A DNA stretch of 64,000 nt. Origin: Leuctra nigra (taxonomy: Eukaryota; Arthropoda; Insecta; Plecoptera; Leuctridae). Made by a program: the position numbers and the translations under genes. The notes below the pieces were generated by a model. The model made no database searches. It saw only the letters and a program-made list of their open reading frames with translations, and was not told where the DNA came from. Position 1 is the stretch's first letter; each line of letters opens with the position of its first letter. Shown in pieces: positions 23,943-38,200 of this stretch. The stretch is from positions 5,332,001 to 5,396,000 of the forward strand of contig OW203771.1 of NCBI GenBank assembly GCA_934045905.1, given 5' to 3'.

Positions 23943-24715
23943 ACGCTAATATAACTCATAGTTTTTATTGAGATAGACACAACTTTGATTTATTTGCACG
24001 AATAGAGTTAAAGTGGGCTGCCAATCGAATGAATTTCAAATGTTATTATGAAATTTCGGGGTCTCAATGTCTACGTACACTCTCAATATTGCATTTGAAT
24101 TTTCACCAAAATCCCACGTATTTTTGTTAAAAACATTAATAAAGTATACCGATACCTATGGGTTAGTAAGCTTACTATGATGGTAATAGGATTTTACACT
24201 GTTGCTTTCAATGAAACAAGTTATATTGATTTGTATTGGATTTTACTACTTGGAAAACGTCAGTTTTTGAAGATCGTTCCACATTTCAAAATTGCCGCTC
24301 GAAAACTGATGTTTTCGGAAAGAGTAGTATTTCCGATCTTCCGATCGTCAATGATAAATTTTTCATAAGACGTCTTCGTCCGGGTGTTCGCGGGTATGCC
24401 GACCGTCTCATCCACTCATGGGCGCTCGGTGGTCCGATATCACTGCCTCCTACATGACTGGTCGCTGACTGCATGTTTTTTATTTATTTATTTATTTATT
24501 GGTGTTGCTCTTACAAGCGGAAAGGCAGGAATATGCCTTCCCTGTGGCAAGGAATACAATTTATTGAAAGTTAGGAATAAACATTTTTTTATAATACACT
24601 AACGGAAGGTTATGCATCACTTAAAGACTAAAATACTAATACAAGTGACTGAGGTACAAACAACATGTAGCTAGTATGAAAATAAAATATACCACTATAA
24701 TATTAGACTCTACCG

Positions 24716-25794
24716 TTAGACTAGATCATTTATAATTCTGTCCCTAAAGATTCTAGCATTGATGTTATTCATCTCCTTAAACATGTCTAATGGTAGTCTA
24801 TTCCATTCTGCAATGGTCCTATGAATAAATGAGGAATTACCTAGGTTGGTTCTAGCACCAGGAGGCCAAGTCTTGAAACTTACGCTTTCAGGACGCAAAC
24901 GCTCTAGGACGTCAACAAGTCCCATTTACTGTAAGAATGGCGACCTTGAAATCTACTGTCAACTGTTTAGCTATTCATTTTGAATAAGGTTTTAACGTTT
25001 AATGACTGTATAACATCTGAAATAATAATTATAATGTTAATAAATTGTTTCCAATAGATTGCTGGATGACAATCAAATAAGTGACTTAAATTAATGATTC
25101 AATGTCGATCACTCTTACAGTGAATGGGACTTTATGACGTCCGAGAGCGTTTGCGTCCTGAAAGCGTAAGTTTCAAGACTTGGCCTCCTGGTCTCAAGAG
25201 TTTCCAATGATGGTCACCTCTAACTGGCCCTTGCTGTAATTTACCAGACAATTCACTCCACCCTTTGACACCCATACCAATTTTAAATAACGTGCCGAGT
25301 CTAGCACCCTTTCTTCTTGCTTCTAGTGTTTTCCACCCTAATGATTTTACCATTGCTGTAGGGCTATGGTATTCCCTTACCCACACTCCCTTTTTGTCCT
25401 GAACCCATTTATACCGCCTCATTTTTCCTTTGACTTTTCTGGCTGCTAGCCTCTGAACTCCCTCAATTTCTGCTACTTGGTACGCCACATATGGATCCCA
25501 AACTAGACCAGCATACTCCGCTATAGGTCTTATTAGGGACATGTATGCCTTTTCCTTGACCTTTTCACATGCACCTGTGAGTTTTCGCATAACAAAGTTT
25601 AACGTTTTTATTGACTTTCCTGAAACCCTTTTTACATGTTCTCCCCAATTTAATTTATGGTTCAGTGTTACGCCGAGATATTTGAAGTTTTTTACATTTT
25701 TTAGCCTTGCTTCATTCATTGTATAATGTAATGTTCTATTGTTAGTTTTTCTAGAGAAGCACATTGTTACACATTTGTCTATATTTAATTTCAT
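24716..25794 (-). pseudogene. LINE reverse transcriptase C-terminal fragment (jockey/CR1-like)
   Basis: The 25794-25132 frame has FKYLGVTLNHKLNWGEHV and YAGLVWDPY. The 24925-24716 frame has GNSSFIHRTIAEWNRLP, the usual end of such proteins. The RLRPESVSFKTWPPG stretch occurs in both, so the junction is a rearrangement or partial duplication. Confidence 0.75.
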
Positions 25795-26519
25795 ATTGTT
25801 ATTTTTTACTTTTCAGCTTGGTTCCGCGGACTGACATCCACCAGGCCGATGTCCAAGATGGCCGATGTAAACAAACGAAGAAGTGTCAGAAAGTGTTTAA
25901 AATGATATTTCACGCGATTTTTCCCAAAAATACATGTGTTTATGAATTTGATACATAATAAAAGCGTTTTTATAGAGTTTTATTTAATATAAAATCAACG
26001 TAAATATGACATAATCGTGTTGATAACAAAACAATTGAGAAAGCGAAAGAAGCTGTGGCCGTCAATGCATTTTCAAGGTTCGTTTTATCAACAGTGCCCA
26101 GGCCAAACCGTTCAACAAATCGATCTGCAATTTTGCATGTATACACAAGGTATAGAAACCAAGTGGTCTCGTGATAAGTTATTGAACATGATTCCGTGTT
26201 CTTTGAAATTTAAACTAGACGCTTGACATATCAACGTCAAATTTTGCATGGTCATGGGCAAAACTTTTAGGTGTTTTTGTAAATTTTCAGCGTAATCTGT
26301 CGTTTAAAGTCTGTGACGTCTGTGTGCTTTACATTTTATGCGTACTTGGATACATATTTGTCAAATTTCGTGATAGAAATGTCAGGTTTTTATAACTGAT
26401 CCTTTGTTGATGCATTTCGTTTTCCCAAGATCTGTAAAGCAGAAACTTACAAACGCATATGAATTCGCATGCAATACGAAGGCTCACTTATCAACGCGTT
26501 ACACAGAGCGTTTTCCTGG

Positions 26520-27260
26520 TAAGTAAATCTCTACGTTCATTACAACATTCTCGCTCGAAACCGTGGTGTTCCGTTCTGAAAACAGTTTCTTTTTAAAATT
26601 GAAAGAAAGGTGTCAAAAGTGGAATATCATTTAAAATTCACAGAGTATACAACACTGGCATACATGATTAAGGGCCGGTCTTTCAATGCCTTGCTAACTT
26701 TTAAACAGTCAATTAGGACTATATTGCCATGGCAACAACCAAAGACAATCCTCGAATGACCGATTAAAACTTAACTAATGGTTTAGCAGACTATTGAAAG
26801 ACCTATTGACTATTGAGTTGGTCTAAGGTCGCATCGAAATCAATTTTAAGATGTTATGAAGTGATATTTTGTTGATTTTTTTAAAATGTTACACCTCGGG
26901 GGTGTTGGAAGGCCTTTGGCATTTTTTGGTTTTTAGACACATTCAAATTAGTTGTTTTTTTTAGTTATAAAAGTTGTTTAGTATTTCCGATTTTAAGTAT
27001 CGTTGTCTTAAATAAAACCAATATTCATAGGACGATTCACAAACTTTATTCTTTATCAAATCATCTTATTAAATTTTTTAATTTCAATAAAAAAAACATA
27101 ATAAATCATATCATATTGCAACGGCATTTAATCGATTAAGCATGGAACCACTCTATAGAACAAAATACATAGGTTTCAAAACAACAACACATGCAAATCA
27201 TGAGCATTAATGCTCAAACATGGTTCGTACAATGTACGCATGAAATAGACCACACGGAAC
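26520..27260. other. Intergenic, no gene seen
   Basis: AT-rich. A block at about 26665-26800 resembles 32390-32520 in reverse orientation, so one more dispersed repeat. Confidence 0.4.
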
Positions 27261-27530
27261 AAGTTGGCTGAGTGGTAACGCTCTGAACTTGTATTCCGGA
27301 GGCCCGGGTTCGATTCCGGCGGCCGTCCTTCCTGACTGTTTTCTTCCCTCAGTATACCTGTTGGTATTCCCTCAGTCGACAGGCAAATGCTGGGAAGGTA
27401 CCCTACTAATAGGCCACGACCGCCTCCTTCCCACCTTCCATCATTACCTACTTCACCATCATCTCCCAATCATCATCATAATCATTCATCCGTCGCCATT
27501 AGCCTCGCTGCAGAACAGTGCGACGTTAAG
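27261..27530 (+). mobile_element. tRNA-type SINE, copy 1
   Basis: Box A-like GGCTGAGTGGTAACG and box B GGTTCGATTCC in the head. Body GGCAAATGCTGGGAAGG to GCAGAACAGTGCGACGTTAA. Confidence 0.75.
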
Positions 27531-27535
27531 AGTGC

Positions 27536-27848
27536 GCTATGGAAACTGATGCGACAAATTTTCCCAAAATACCTTAGTCTCCCCAGGGCTCATTATTTAC
27601 TCCACTGTTATGCAAATTTGGGGGGTAGTTTTGATACAAATTTTCTTTTTTTTCCCATTTTTTCATGAAATATGTGAAAAACAATATTTTTATTTTCTAT
27701 TAATATTTTTTAAAATTTCTCAATAGTATCCCCAGCAAATGTGTATCAAAACTACCTTCCAAAGTTGCATAACAGGGGAGTAAATAATGAGCATTGGGGA
27801 GACTTAGGTATTTTGGGAAAATTTGACGCAACCGTCAGTTTCCATAGC
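27536..27848. repeat. Foldback element, 313 bp
   Basis: Arms of about 110 bases, GCTATGGAAACTGA... and its reverse complement ending ...TCAGTTTCCATAGC. It sits directly after SINE copy 1. Confidence 0.75.
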
Positions 27849-28197
27849 GGACCCCAGGGCTCTTAAAAAAAATAGACCACTATGGCATACATGGAGTCAA
27901 TCCAAAGTTATCCCGTATGACGCTGCACTGGCCAATTTCAAACTTAGTTTCAACGAACAACATAGTTTCAACTATGTAGATTTTAGTCGCGTCCCAATTT
28001 ACATATTCTCATATTTTTAAAACTTCAACGCAAAAAAAACTATTATTAACTTGTTATTATAACCAGCATGGAATTCTGCGAATAGTTGCTGCGTGAACCT
28101 GTTCTCCTACAAGCCCCCCCCCCCCCCTCCTCAAACCCTGTTGACCGTGACTGGAGATTATATTGTCCAGCAGGAGAGGCTGTTGCTCATTGAGCGC

Positions 28198-29237
28198 TGT
28201 GCTCAGTGTTGACCCTTGAAGATGACTGCCAAGTACTTGTTGATCCTAGCGTCGCTGTTGCTGGCTGCAGAGTGTCTGGATATACGTGAGTATTGCTCAG
28301 TGTTGACCCTTGAAGATGACTGCCAAGTACTTGTTGATCCTAGCGTCGCTGTTGCTGGCTGCAGAGTGTCTGGATATACGTGAGTATTGCTCAGTGTTGA
28401 CCCTTGAAGATGACTGCCAAGTACTTGTTGATCCTAGCGTCGCTGTTGCTGGCTGCAGAGTGTCAGGATAGACGTGAGTATTGCTCAGTGTTGACCCTTG
28501 AAGATGACTGCCAAGTACTTGTTGATCCTAGCGTCGCTGTTGCTGGCTGCAGAGTGTCAGGATAGACGTGAGTATTGCTCAGTGTTGACCCTTGAAGATG
28601 ACTGCCAAGTACTTGTTGATCCTAGCGTCGCTGTTGCTGGCTGCAGAGTGTCAGGATAGACGTGAGTATTGCTCAGTGTTGACCCTTGAAGATGACTGCC
28701 AAGTACTTGTTGATCCTAGCGTCGCTGTTGCTGGCTGCAGAGTGTCAGGATATACGTGAGTATTGCTCAGTGTTGACCCTTGAAGATGACTGCCAAGTAC
28801 TTGTTGATCCTAGCGTCGCTGTTGCTGGCTGCAGAGTGTCAGGATAGACGTGAGTATTGCTCAGTGTTGACCCTTGAAGATGACTGCCAAGTACTTGTTG
28901 ACCCTAGCGTCGCTGTTGCTGGCTGCAGAGTGTCTGGATATACGTGAGTATTGCTCAGTGTTGACCCTTGAAGATGACTGCCAAGTACTTGTTGATCTTA
29001 GCGTCGCTGTTGCTGGCTGCAGAGTGTCAGGATAGACGTGAGTATTGCTCAGTGTTGACCCTTGAAGATGACTGCCAAGTACTTGTTGATCTTAGCGTCG
29101 CTGTTGCTGGCTGCAGAGTGTCAGGATAGACGTGAGTATTGCTCAGTGTTGACCCTTGAAGATGACTGCCAAGTACTTGTTGATCTTAGCGTTGCTGTTG
29201 CTGGCTGCAAATTGTCAGGATAGACGTGAGTATTGCA
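28198..29237 (+). repeat. 11 x 94 bp array of the takeout signal-peptide exon
   Basis: Units start at 28221 and then every 94 bases to 29161, counted at GATGACTGCC. Each holds the leader, the start codon, the whole signal peptide and a GTGAGT donor. Two versions occur: units 1, 2 and 8 encode ...ECLDI before the donor, most others ...ECQDR. 94 is not a multiple of three, and reading through one donor meets TGA one unit later. So only a start codon spliced from its own donor gives the takeout frame. Confidence 0.92.
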
Positions 29238-32200
29238 GTGTAACAGGTCTCAGGAGTTACCAGGAGTTCTCCTGGAATAAGTGAGAATGATAATACGAGA
29301 TAAAAATAGTTTTTTGTCTGGGGCAATTCGACCGAAATAAGTCAATATTAATTTGCTTCATATTTCGTAAGAGGGAGCTGGTAACATATGATTTCAAATG
29401 ACATTAGTCGTTTTTGGGGGCCACAAAAAAAATCCGGGACGTTTTCAAATGTGTTAAATGCACGTTATTTTAGACATTATATAGACAAAACAGTTGATCT
29501 AATTAACACGAAACTTGTAGAGAATATTCATTAGATATCTAGTTATGGGCTGAAAGCCCCCTTTTTCTAATTTGTTGTTTACATTTTTACAAAAAAAATA
29601 TACAACGTACCGGATTTTAGAGTAAAATATTACTGATTTAGTAGAAGATATAGTCAAAGTTGGAATGACGTTATCGAAATTTGAGGGCTGTCATGACATC
29701 CGCTCATTCTTTGTGGACAAAATGAGCCCTCGTGGAAGTCTGTAGTGAGAATGGTAGGGCTTATGGCGTGGCAATAATTAATATGTTTATTTAAACAAAT
29801 AAAAAAGTCAACATATAATGGTACAACAATAATGTGTAAGAAAGATATAGTGACTTGTAGAATCACATACTGAATAAGAAAAATGCCCTTCCTCCTCTTT
29901 GAGTGCAGTACTTTGGCCATAACGTGATTAATACTTTTAGTCACGTGGTATCGCTCGAATCGACTTAACGTCGCACTGTTCTGCAGCGAGGCTAATGGCG
30001 ACGGATGAATGATTATGATGATGATTGGGAGATGATGGTGAAGAGTAGGTAAGGATGGAAGGTGGGAAGGAGGCGGTCGTGGCCTATTAGTAGGGTACCT
30101 TCCCAGCATTTGCCTGTCGACTGAGGGAATACCACGAAAAAACTCCAGTCAGGAAGGACGGCCGCGGGAATCGAACCCGGGCCTCCGGAATACAAGTTCA
30201 GAGCGTTACCACTCATTCAACCTGGTTGACAAAAATAGTGACAAAACTGTTATCAATCAATCAGTAGGAATCCAGAATTGGATATAATTTACTCACTATC
30301 TCACCATCAACATCTTAAAAAATATACACCCTGCGACTCTGTGGTGTAGTCCTCAAAAAAATGGAATTACGCCAAAAAAATAACACGCGAAGGAAAATGG
30401 GGGGGGGGGGGGATTGTTATCCAAATAATTGACTTCCCTCATAGGAGGTCTCCCATTATACCCTATTATGGGGACATGGATTTGTTTAGACCCTTATTCA
30501 AGCCTATAGGTAAATAGTGTTAAAACACACATCTGATAAGGATTTTTTTAAAGTGTGTACACGTTTAAAATGTTTAAAATTGTACAGTGTAAAGTTTAAA
30601 ATCACGTCAATTTACAAAGTGGGAAAATTCAAAAATATGAATAATCATTATTTGGGTGAGTGGTTAACGCCCTGGACTTGTATTATCCGGAGGCCCGGGT
30701 TCGATTCCCGCGGCCTTCCTTACTGACTGTGGGCTTTCGTGGTATTCCCTCAGTCGACAGGCAAATGCTGGAAAGGTAACCTATACTAATAGGCCACGGC
30801 CGCCTCCCTCCCACCTTCCATCCTTACCAACTCTTCACCATCATCTCCCAATCATCATCATAATCATTCATCCGTCGCCATTAGCCTCGCTGCAGAACAG
30901 TGCGACGTTAAGCCCCAGACAAAAAAAAATATTGAAATTTGGTTGCGTTGAACTTCCCATATTCTAAAATGCTGTTCCGTCCCAAACGTCCCCGTTATGT
31001 CGATTAGGTAGGCCTACGGTAGAGGCGACCTCTTTGTGTTCTGTCACTAACTCGATAATAAAACAAATCTGTGACCGCACTATCTGTTTACACGAATTCC
31101 TCAGTTTTCACACCTCTCAGAATGTGATGCGAAACCTACGCAAGATTTGTTTACCCAACCAATATTCACGCACAGATCATTATTTGTTGTAGCTTCAAGT
31201 AAAAGAAACTCAAGAATGAACATAGATTGTTTTCATTGTCACATGTCTTTCTGCCAATGTGATATTATATGCATTACTTAACTTTCAAAAAATAAACTAA
31301 TACTCAAACATTATACCCACCATTATACCCATTATAGTATTTAGTAATCGTTCAGCTATATATTACATTCCGTATAATAATGTCTCTGGTATATTATATA
31401 AATCCATGTAAAATGTCCATGTGTTATCCATGTAAAATATGCCCCGACACAAGTCTTCGTGACTTATTGGGGTATATATATCAAACAAATATGTAAACAC
31501 TGTGTGAACACACTCTCTGTACCATTTTGAAAAATAAAAATAAATCAAATCAAATCAAACAAGATACAAAGCGGACACCTCCCTGTTCAATCCCAGTTTT
31601 CCATTTGGGATGTGGCATTTTGTGGGATTTGGGATGGGAACTTTCAAAATGAGTTTGAACAATTGAGAGCTGTAACAGGGACCTCCCAAAATGCCAAAAC
31701 ATTGTCGAGAAGAATTGGTAGCATTTGAGTGGTTCAGAGATATCCCCGCCATGTAACAGGGATAAACCAGGGATTTGCCAGGGATGTCTCTGCCATGTAA
31801 CAAGGATGTACCCCAATACCCTCTAAAAGAACAATGTAAGAGCTATAGCTAATTAGCTCTTACATATAATTCTAAGCAGTGCCGTATCTAGGGATTTCGG
31901 CGCCCGGTGCAAATCTAAATTTTGGCGCCCCCCACCCCCCGCCCCCAATCCCACCTCCCCAGTAAACGCCATACCCAACCAGTGATGATTTCAGATTAGG
32001 ACAAACCAATACTTTGGTTGTGCACAAAACAAATAATTATGCAAAACACGGCCCTTGACAATGACAGCAATGAGGGGGGCGGGTCCAGGGCCCTGAAACG
32101 GATTTTTTTTTGATAGAATTTTAATGGTTTTTAGTTATTTTTGACGTTCAATTTCACTGAAATTTTTTTCCGCAGAATAATTTTTATTTCAAAACTTTAT

Positions 32201-35200
32201 TTCAAAATTCTGTCATTCATTTGTGAAGGGGGGGGGGGGGGGGTTAGACCTCTTGGGTATTACTGAATTAATCACCGACATCAACCATGCCCCGCAGGGC
32301 GTTTTTTGTGTTTTTAATACGCAAAAATAATTTTGGGTGCCAAAAAGTTATTCCATAAAAATTTTGCTTCCTGGCAAAATTTGCTTCTTGTTGTCCATTA
32401 GTTAAGTTTTAACTTTTAAACGGTCATTCGAGGAATGTCATTGGTAGTTGGCATGGCAATATAGTTATAATTAACTGTTTATTTAAAAGTTAGCAAGGCA
32501 TTGAAAAACTGACCCTAAAAGTAATTGCTAAAAGAGCTGGTACCTAACTTACCTAACCTAATTTTACTCACCTTAATTCAAGTGAACAAGTTTTGCAATA
32601 TTTTGAAATATACCCAGTAGATATATTCTGTAATCATGCAAATAACATTTGAGTTTAGTAAATTGCGTATGCGAGGTTCCACCTGTGCCAATATTCTACT
32701 ATAGTAGGTGCTATAAACACATTTTATGATCTAAAGTAAGGCCGTAACACCATATTACTCAGGGATTTTTTGTCTGGGGTTAAACGTCGCACTGTTCTGC
32801 AGCAAGGCTAATGGCGACGGATGAATGATTATGATGATGATTGGGAGATGATGGTGAAGAGTAGGTAAGGATGGAAGGTGGGAAGGAGACGGCCGTGGCC
32901 TATTAGTAGGGTACCTTCCCAGCATTTGCCTGTCGACTGAAGGAATACCACGAAAAAACCCCAGTCAGGAAAGGACGGCCGCGGGAATCGAACCCGAGCC
33001 TCCGGAATACAAGTTCAGAGCGTTAACCACTCAGCCAACTTGTTTTAGTTACAAATTCAATTTTTGTTCTTGAATGTAGAACTGCTATTACAAACGTCGA
33101 TCCCATCAGATGAAGAACAAGTTGCAATTAAATGTAACAATGAGAAACATGCATGATAGAAGAGTAAAAATCAAGGGAATAACATTTTAAACAGAATCAC
33201 AGAACAGAAACTTGCAAACGCAAATGAATTCGCATGCAATACGAAGGCTCGCTCATCAACGCGTTACACAGAGCGTTTTCCTATAGTAATGGTCAAGACG
33301 TACACATTTTCAATCAATTGATTGCGAAAATCATGCAAAACGAATCATGTTACAGATGCACATTGTGGAAAAAGACGTTTATCCTTGACCTACACGCGAC
33401 AGAAATAAATAAATAAACTTGCATTTATTCAAGAAATTCTCTATGAACATTTTTTTCTCCTCAATCTCGGAACTGGTTTTCATTGACTTATGGCCTTAAT
33501 TGAATAACTGATACAAATTCTTTTGAACGTAATTGTCGTCAAATGAACACAGAAACAGAAGAGTAAAATGTGAGATTTAAATAAAAACGAAAGTAGGTAT
33601 TGTAAAATGTTATTGAACTGTTTTGTTTATCTGAACGCTGATAGATAGGCTCTCCAAGTCAGGAATATGCTGATTCTAGATTCACTAAAAGTAACGTATA
33701 TCTTAGACTAGGAAAACGCTCGGTGTAACGCGTTGATGAGCGAGCACCGACACGCACGACATCGCCAATCATAGCACGATCCATTCAATCAAAGATAACT
33801 AACTATACATTATTTATTACCAATTTTCCTTGCAACTTTTCATAAACACTCTGGATCAATTAAATAACAGATTATTGTACTGATATTTTTCCATCAATCT
33901 CTTTGGACAGATATTCAAACACTTAAAACAGCAATAAGTCTGTAAATTCTTGACCGATTGGGCTGGAAATGTGTAAAATATGATGTTATCTAGTCAAAAC
34001 GTCGTTTTCATAACTGTGAAACACAATCCATATCGTAAAATAAATTATTTTAGATAAGGTATACCTATACCTATGTATATGAAATACCTACATTACATTT
34101 TGACTACATTATGTATTGCAATATGATCAACTAAGAAAAGAATCTGTCTTACTTGATATTGAGAATAGCCATCTATAAACTTTGCTTTGCTACATAGAGC
34201 AACCCAGAATGCAGTGGAATTTCTGTTTTGAAATGTCATTTCTGACAGTTATTAAAACTGTCAATAAGTGCATCTATGTTCTTGACTGGTAGGGCTGAAA
34301 ATTTGTAAAATAAGAGACAATGTTGGTCTGAACGACCATGCAAAATATGAGTTTGATTGATCAGATTAATCGAAGACCATTTGATAGGTCAAATGGTGGT
34401 GTGGCTATAGGTAGTTTTAAATTAAGTATACAAATGAAAAATATTGGTGCCAATCCTTGCTAAGTTTTAAGTTGCCAATCCTTGCTAAGTTTTAAGTTGA
34501 TCGATTAAACCTTTATGATTGAACGGTTCCTTGTTAATTTTCAAAAATCACAGGATCTCGTTCAAAAAATATACCTGGGACCACCCATATGATATGATAT
34601 GTAGTGTGTGTACACAATATCAGATCAATCTGTTGAACGGTCATTATTAGTTTCATATCGTTTAAAACTTTCTGCTCTAACTACCTTGCCTTGAACTGGA
34701 GATTCGAAGTCGCCGTGAATTTGACAGCCAACACGCAAAATGATGTCCCTAAAATGACAAAAACTTTTGAAAATAACGACAGATTAGAGTGAAAATTGGC
34801 AAAAATACCTTAAATGTTGGTACCAATGACCATGCGAAGTTTTTAGTTGGTCGGTCAATCGGTTCCAGTTTAAATTTAAAAAAATCACAGGAAAAATGGT
34901 TTCAAATTTGAACCAATTGGAGGATTTGGCTGAAATATTTTTTGATTGGGTACAATGTTGGTTGCAATGACTTTGCTAAATTTCAAATTGATCGAACCAA
35001 CCAATCGAAAGATAATTTTTGAAAAATTTGAACCAATCACAGGATCTCGTTCAGAAAAGATCCCAGGGATCGCATAGATTACGTTAGTATGTGTACAAAA
35101 TTTCAGATCGATTGGTTGTGCGGTTTGACCTGGGCAGTGCAGGCAAAAAAAACAACAAACAAACAAAAAAAAAACACACAGAGAAAGTGTCATAAGAGTA

Positions 35201-38200
35201 CCGTGGTGACGCTCGCTACGCTCGCTCAATAATTAAACATTATGTTTATCTTTTAAGGCTATTCGACCAATTCGACCGACACCACGTGACTAAATATGTA
35301 AACCACGATATTGTCCAAACTACTGCACTCATTAAATAATCTCATTTCATTTCATTAAATAAGTGTTTTTATAATCAACTTGATTTTTATACACAAAATA
35401 TTTGTTTTACCGTAAAATTATTATTTCAAATAGATAATCAAATAATTTGATAAATTAATAAATGAATGAATAAATCAACGACATGTGCCACCTGAGGATG
35501 TAAACAATATCTGCGACACGTCGTACGTCTACCGAATCATGAGAGTCCTCATCCAATCTCTCTGCACCTCTTCATCAGTGGCGGACTAAGATGCAACGAG
35601 CCCGCAAGCGCCAGGGGCCCAGCAGTCCGCCACTGCTCTTCATCTTGCTAAGAAGTGAAATGCATTGTGTTTCAGCTGCTTACGTGAAGCCTTGTCGAGC
35701 CACCGACCCCAAGCTGACACAATGCTTCACGGAGACACTCCACCATCTCAGACCGTACATAGCCAGAGGTGAGTGACATCGTGATCGTCATCGCCATCGT
35801 CATCGTCATCGTCCTTATAATCCTCAATCTATCCATCATGGGTCAATCCTCACATGAGACGGGCATACCCCTGAATCAGGCCCCACCAACCTGAACCTTC
35901 CCGCCTCTCAGTCTACCCCCAATCCGGCCTGGCTTTCCCACCAGTGCTGGACTCCCCGGACCGGGCCCCTTTGGTCTACCCTTTCCACATTACCTCCATT
36001 ATAGTTTTTATTGAAATTATCAGTCTTTATTAAGTTTTCCAAGATTTCAACTTAAATAAGAAAGAAAGATGCATAAAATGTTGTTAACGTGCAATTCTCC
36101 CCATAAGTATATTAAAGTTTCTCAAATTTTATATTTACAGAATATTACGATGAAATCACAGTAGGTAAAAGAAGACTATTTAGATTTTTGTGCCATATTC
36201 GAATTTGATTTGGTTATAATCTATCGATGGGAACAAGTTTTAAAGTATTAAAATACTTTTATTTCCAAAAAACCATATTGAATGATAGGGAGAGGGATAC
36301 AGATAGGGACATGCATAAAGTGATATTGTAACGGTTTGAATTCGGCGCTGGCGCCAACGTCAAGTCGTTACCATTAGCCGGCATTTGTACCCATATTTGG
36401 AGGGTCGCCTAGAGCAGAAAAGATGTCATGCGCAATGGTCAATGATAGTCGAGTTCGCGGATCGGCGACCTGAGCTCATTCTCTTTCTCTGGCTGACCGT
36501 CGTCGACTTCACATCGCCGCGTGAGTAGTGTTTAAATGTAGATTGTAACCACGCTAAGTTGTAGCGGATATAACGTAGTGCGACTGGTCGTCCAGCCCCT
36601 ACTTGCAGGTTCAATCTTGAGCTTTGTTAACAGAATCATTATTGTGCCCCTGTGGCCTACTTGAAATAGAGTAGTTAATGTATTTTGTCGTTGCGTAGTT
36701 TTTGTATTGCAATCAAGTGTGGCCACACTTGGATTGTCTCCGCGGAGAGTCAGGCAGTCAGGGAAAGGGCACCCTTTTCGATCAATAAACCTTTCTAAAT
36801 TCAACATTGTATTAAGTAAGTCCAGTAATCTTAGAACGTCGTCTGTACGAGTTCTATTTATGTAAATGTCCGAAGTAGTTCGGCGAGCATCATATCAAGA
36901 AGTGTAAGTAACGAGTTGTTATAATTACTAGTAAAAGTCCGAATCAGTTCGGCAAGCAACATTGCACTGTCGTTATTTTATAATTGTATTGTATCAGTCT
37001 TATTTGCTATTCATTCAATTGCATGTGTTGTGTTGCCTCCAGGCACACAGCTGATGAGGTTACGACCTGTGTTGTACACAGAGTCCATTTACGCGAGGAG
37101 GTCAAACCCCCGGTAATCTGTTATCTCATTCTGATCATTTGTATGTTGTGTTTATTTGACTGTTCATTTATTCCTCACTTGAGGTTATGTAATAAAACCA
37201 TAATTAATGTCAACTGGACATCACAGCCTTATGTCTTGATAGTCTAGCACCTAGTTCTGATCCTATTGCTCTCGCTCATGTCGTGTCTCTCTCTTTGTCA
37301 ACTACCACGAGATCACCCGCCCACACCCATCTCCAGCTGTTGCTAGCCCGGCACTGGTTATTTCTGCCCGAGGCGACGACGCCGGCGTGGCATTTTGGCG
37401 CACACAACGTGGGGCCTGGTGATCAAGACGCGATGTGTGGAGCCCGAACGTTGGCATTTTGGTGCTCAAATCCAAAATCGACGTGGGACAACAACGACCT
37501 TCAGACGCTTGTGCTTGCTGCGATTACCTCGAGATACGTTTGACCTTCGAGTTACGTGAACACGCCGTGCATACTGGTGAGCTGTATCGTTCAGTCATTA
37601 TTTATCCCTGTTACGTAATCTTTTCATCATGGACGAAGCCGAGTCGTTAGAAGAAATTCATGCTTTAAGCGAGCGCCTGCAAACAGCAGTGACCTGTATC
37701 TAAAACTTTGATGGTGACGGACACATTTTTGGAAATACAGCCTACTATTTCCTGTGAGATCCGCGACAGCGAAACTCGTGGCGCAGAAGATAGAAGACGA
37801 GGTATTCTTAGTGTACGGCACTGCAGAGATCTTAGTTTGTGACAATGGTCCCGAGTTCATAGGAGCTCCTTTCAAGAAGATGGCTCAAGACTACCATTGT
37901 ACCCTCCACTACAACGCCAAACGTCATCCCCAAGCGAATCCGACGGAACGCACTAATCGTACTGTTCTAGGTATGCTGAGATCATACATCACCGACAATC
38001 ATAAGCTATGGGACAAGAATGTGCCGAAAATAGGTTGTGCCCTACGTACAGCAGTGAATGAAGTAACTGGCTATACACCGGCATACGTTAACTTTGGTCG
38101 TGAATTAATTTTGTGTGGTACAGACCATCGACGCATTGATATGGCGGAAATTGTCGCGGACCGTGTTGACAAGATGCAAGGACTAAAATCTATTTTTACA

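Larger units (their letters stand above)
23515..26519 (+). mobile_element. X element, plus orientation, with nested LINE and SINE pieces
   Basis: 5' end A|TTGAGCGAATG and 3' end GCGTTTTCCTGG|T fit the X family (CTRR then T). A truncated SINE (23795-23942) and a minus-strand LINE fragment (24716-25794) lie inside. Confidence 0.5.

Noticed and set aside
28198..29237. CRISPR-like direct repeats
   Set aside because: Units are contiguous without spacers and encode an exon; the genome is eukaryotic.
31555..31816. Two overlapping minus-strand frames of 82-88 codons
   Set aside because: No domain, splice context or recognisable composition; treated as chance.
36426..37247. Short frames repeated at 38646-39467
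   Set aside because: They lie inside the LTRs and are duplicated only because the LTRs are.
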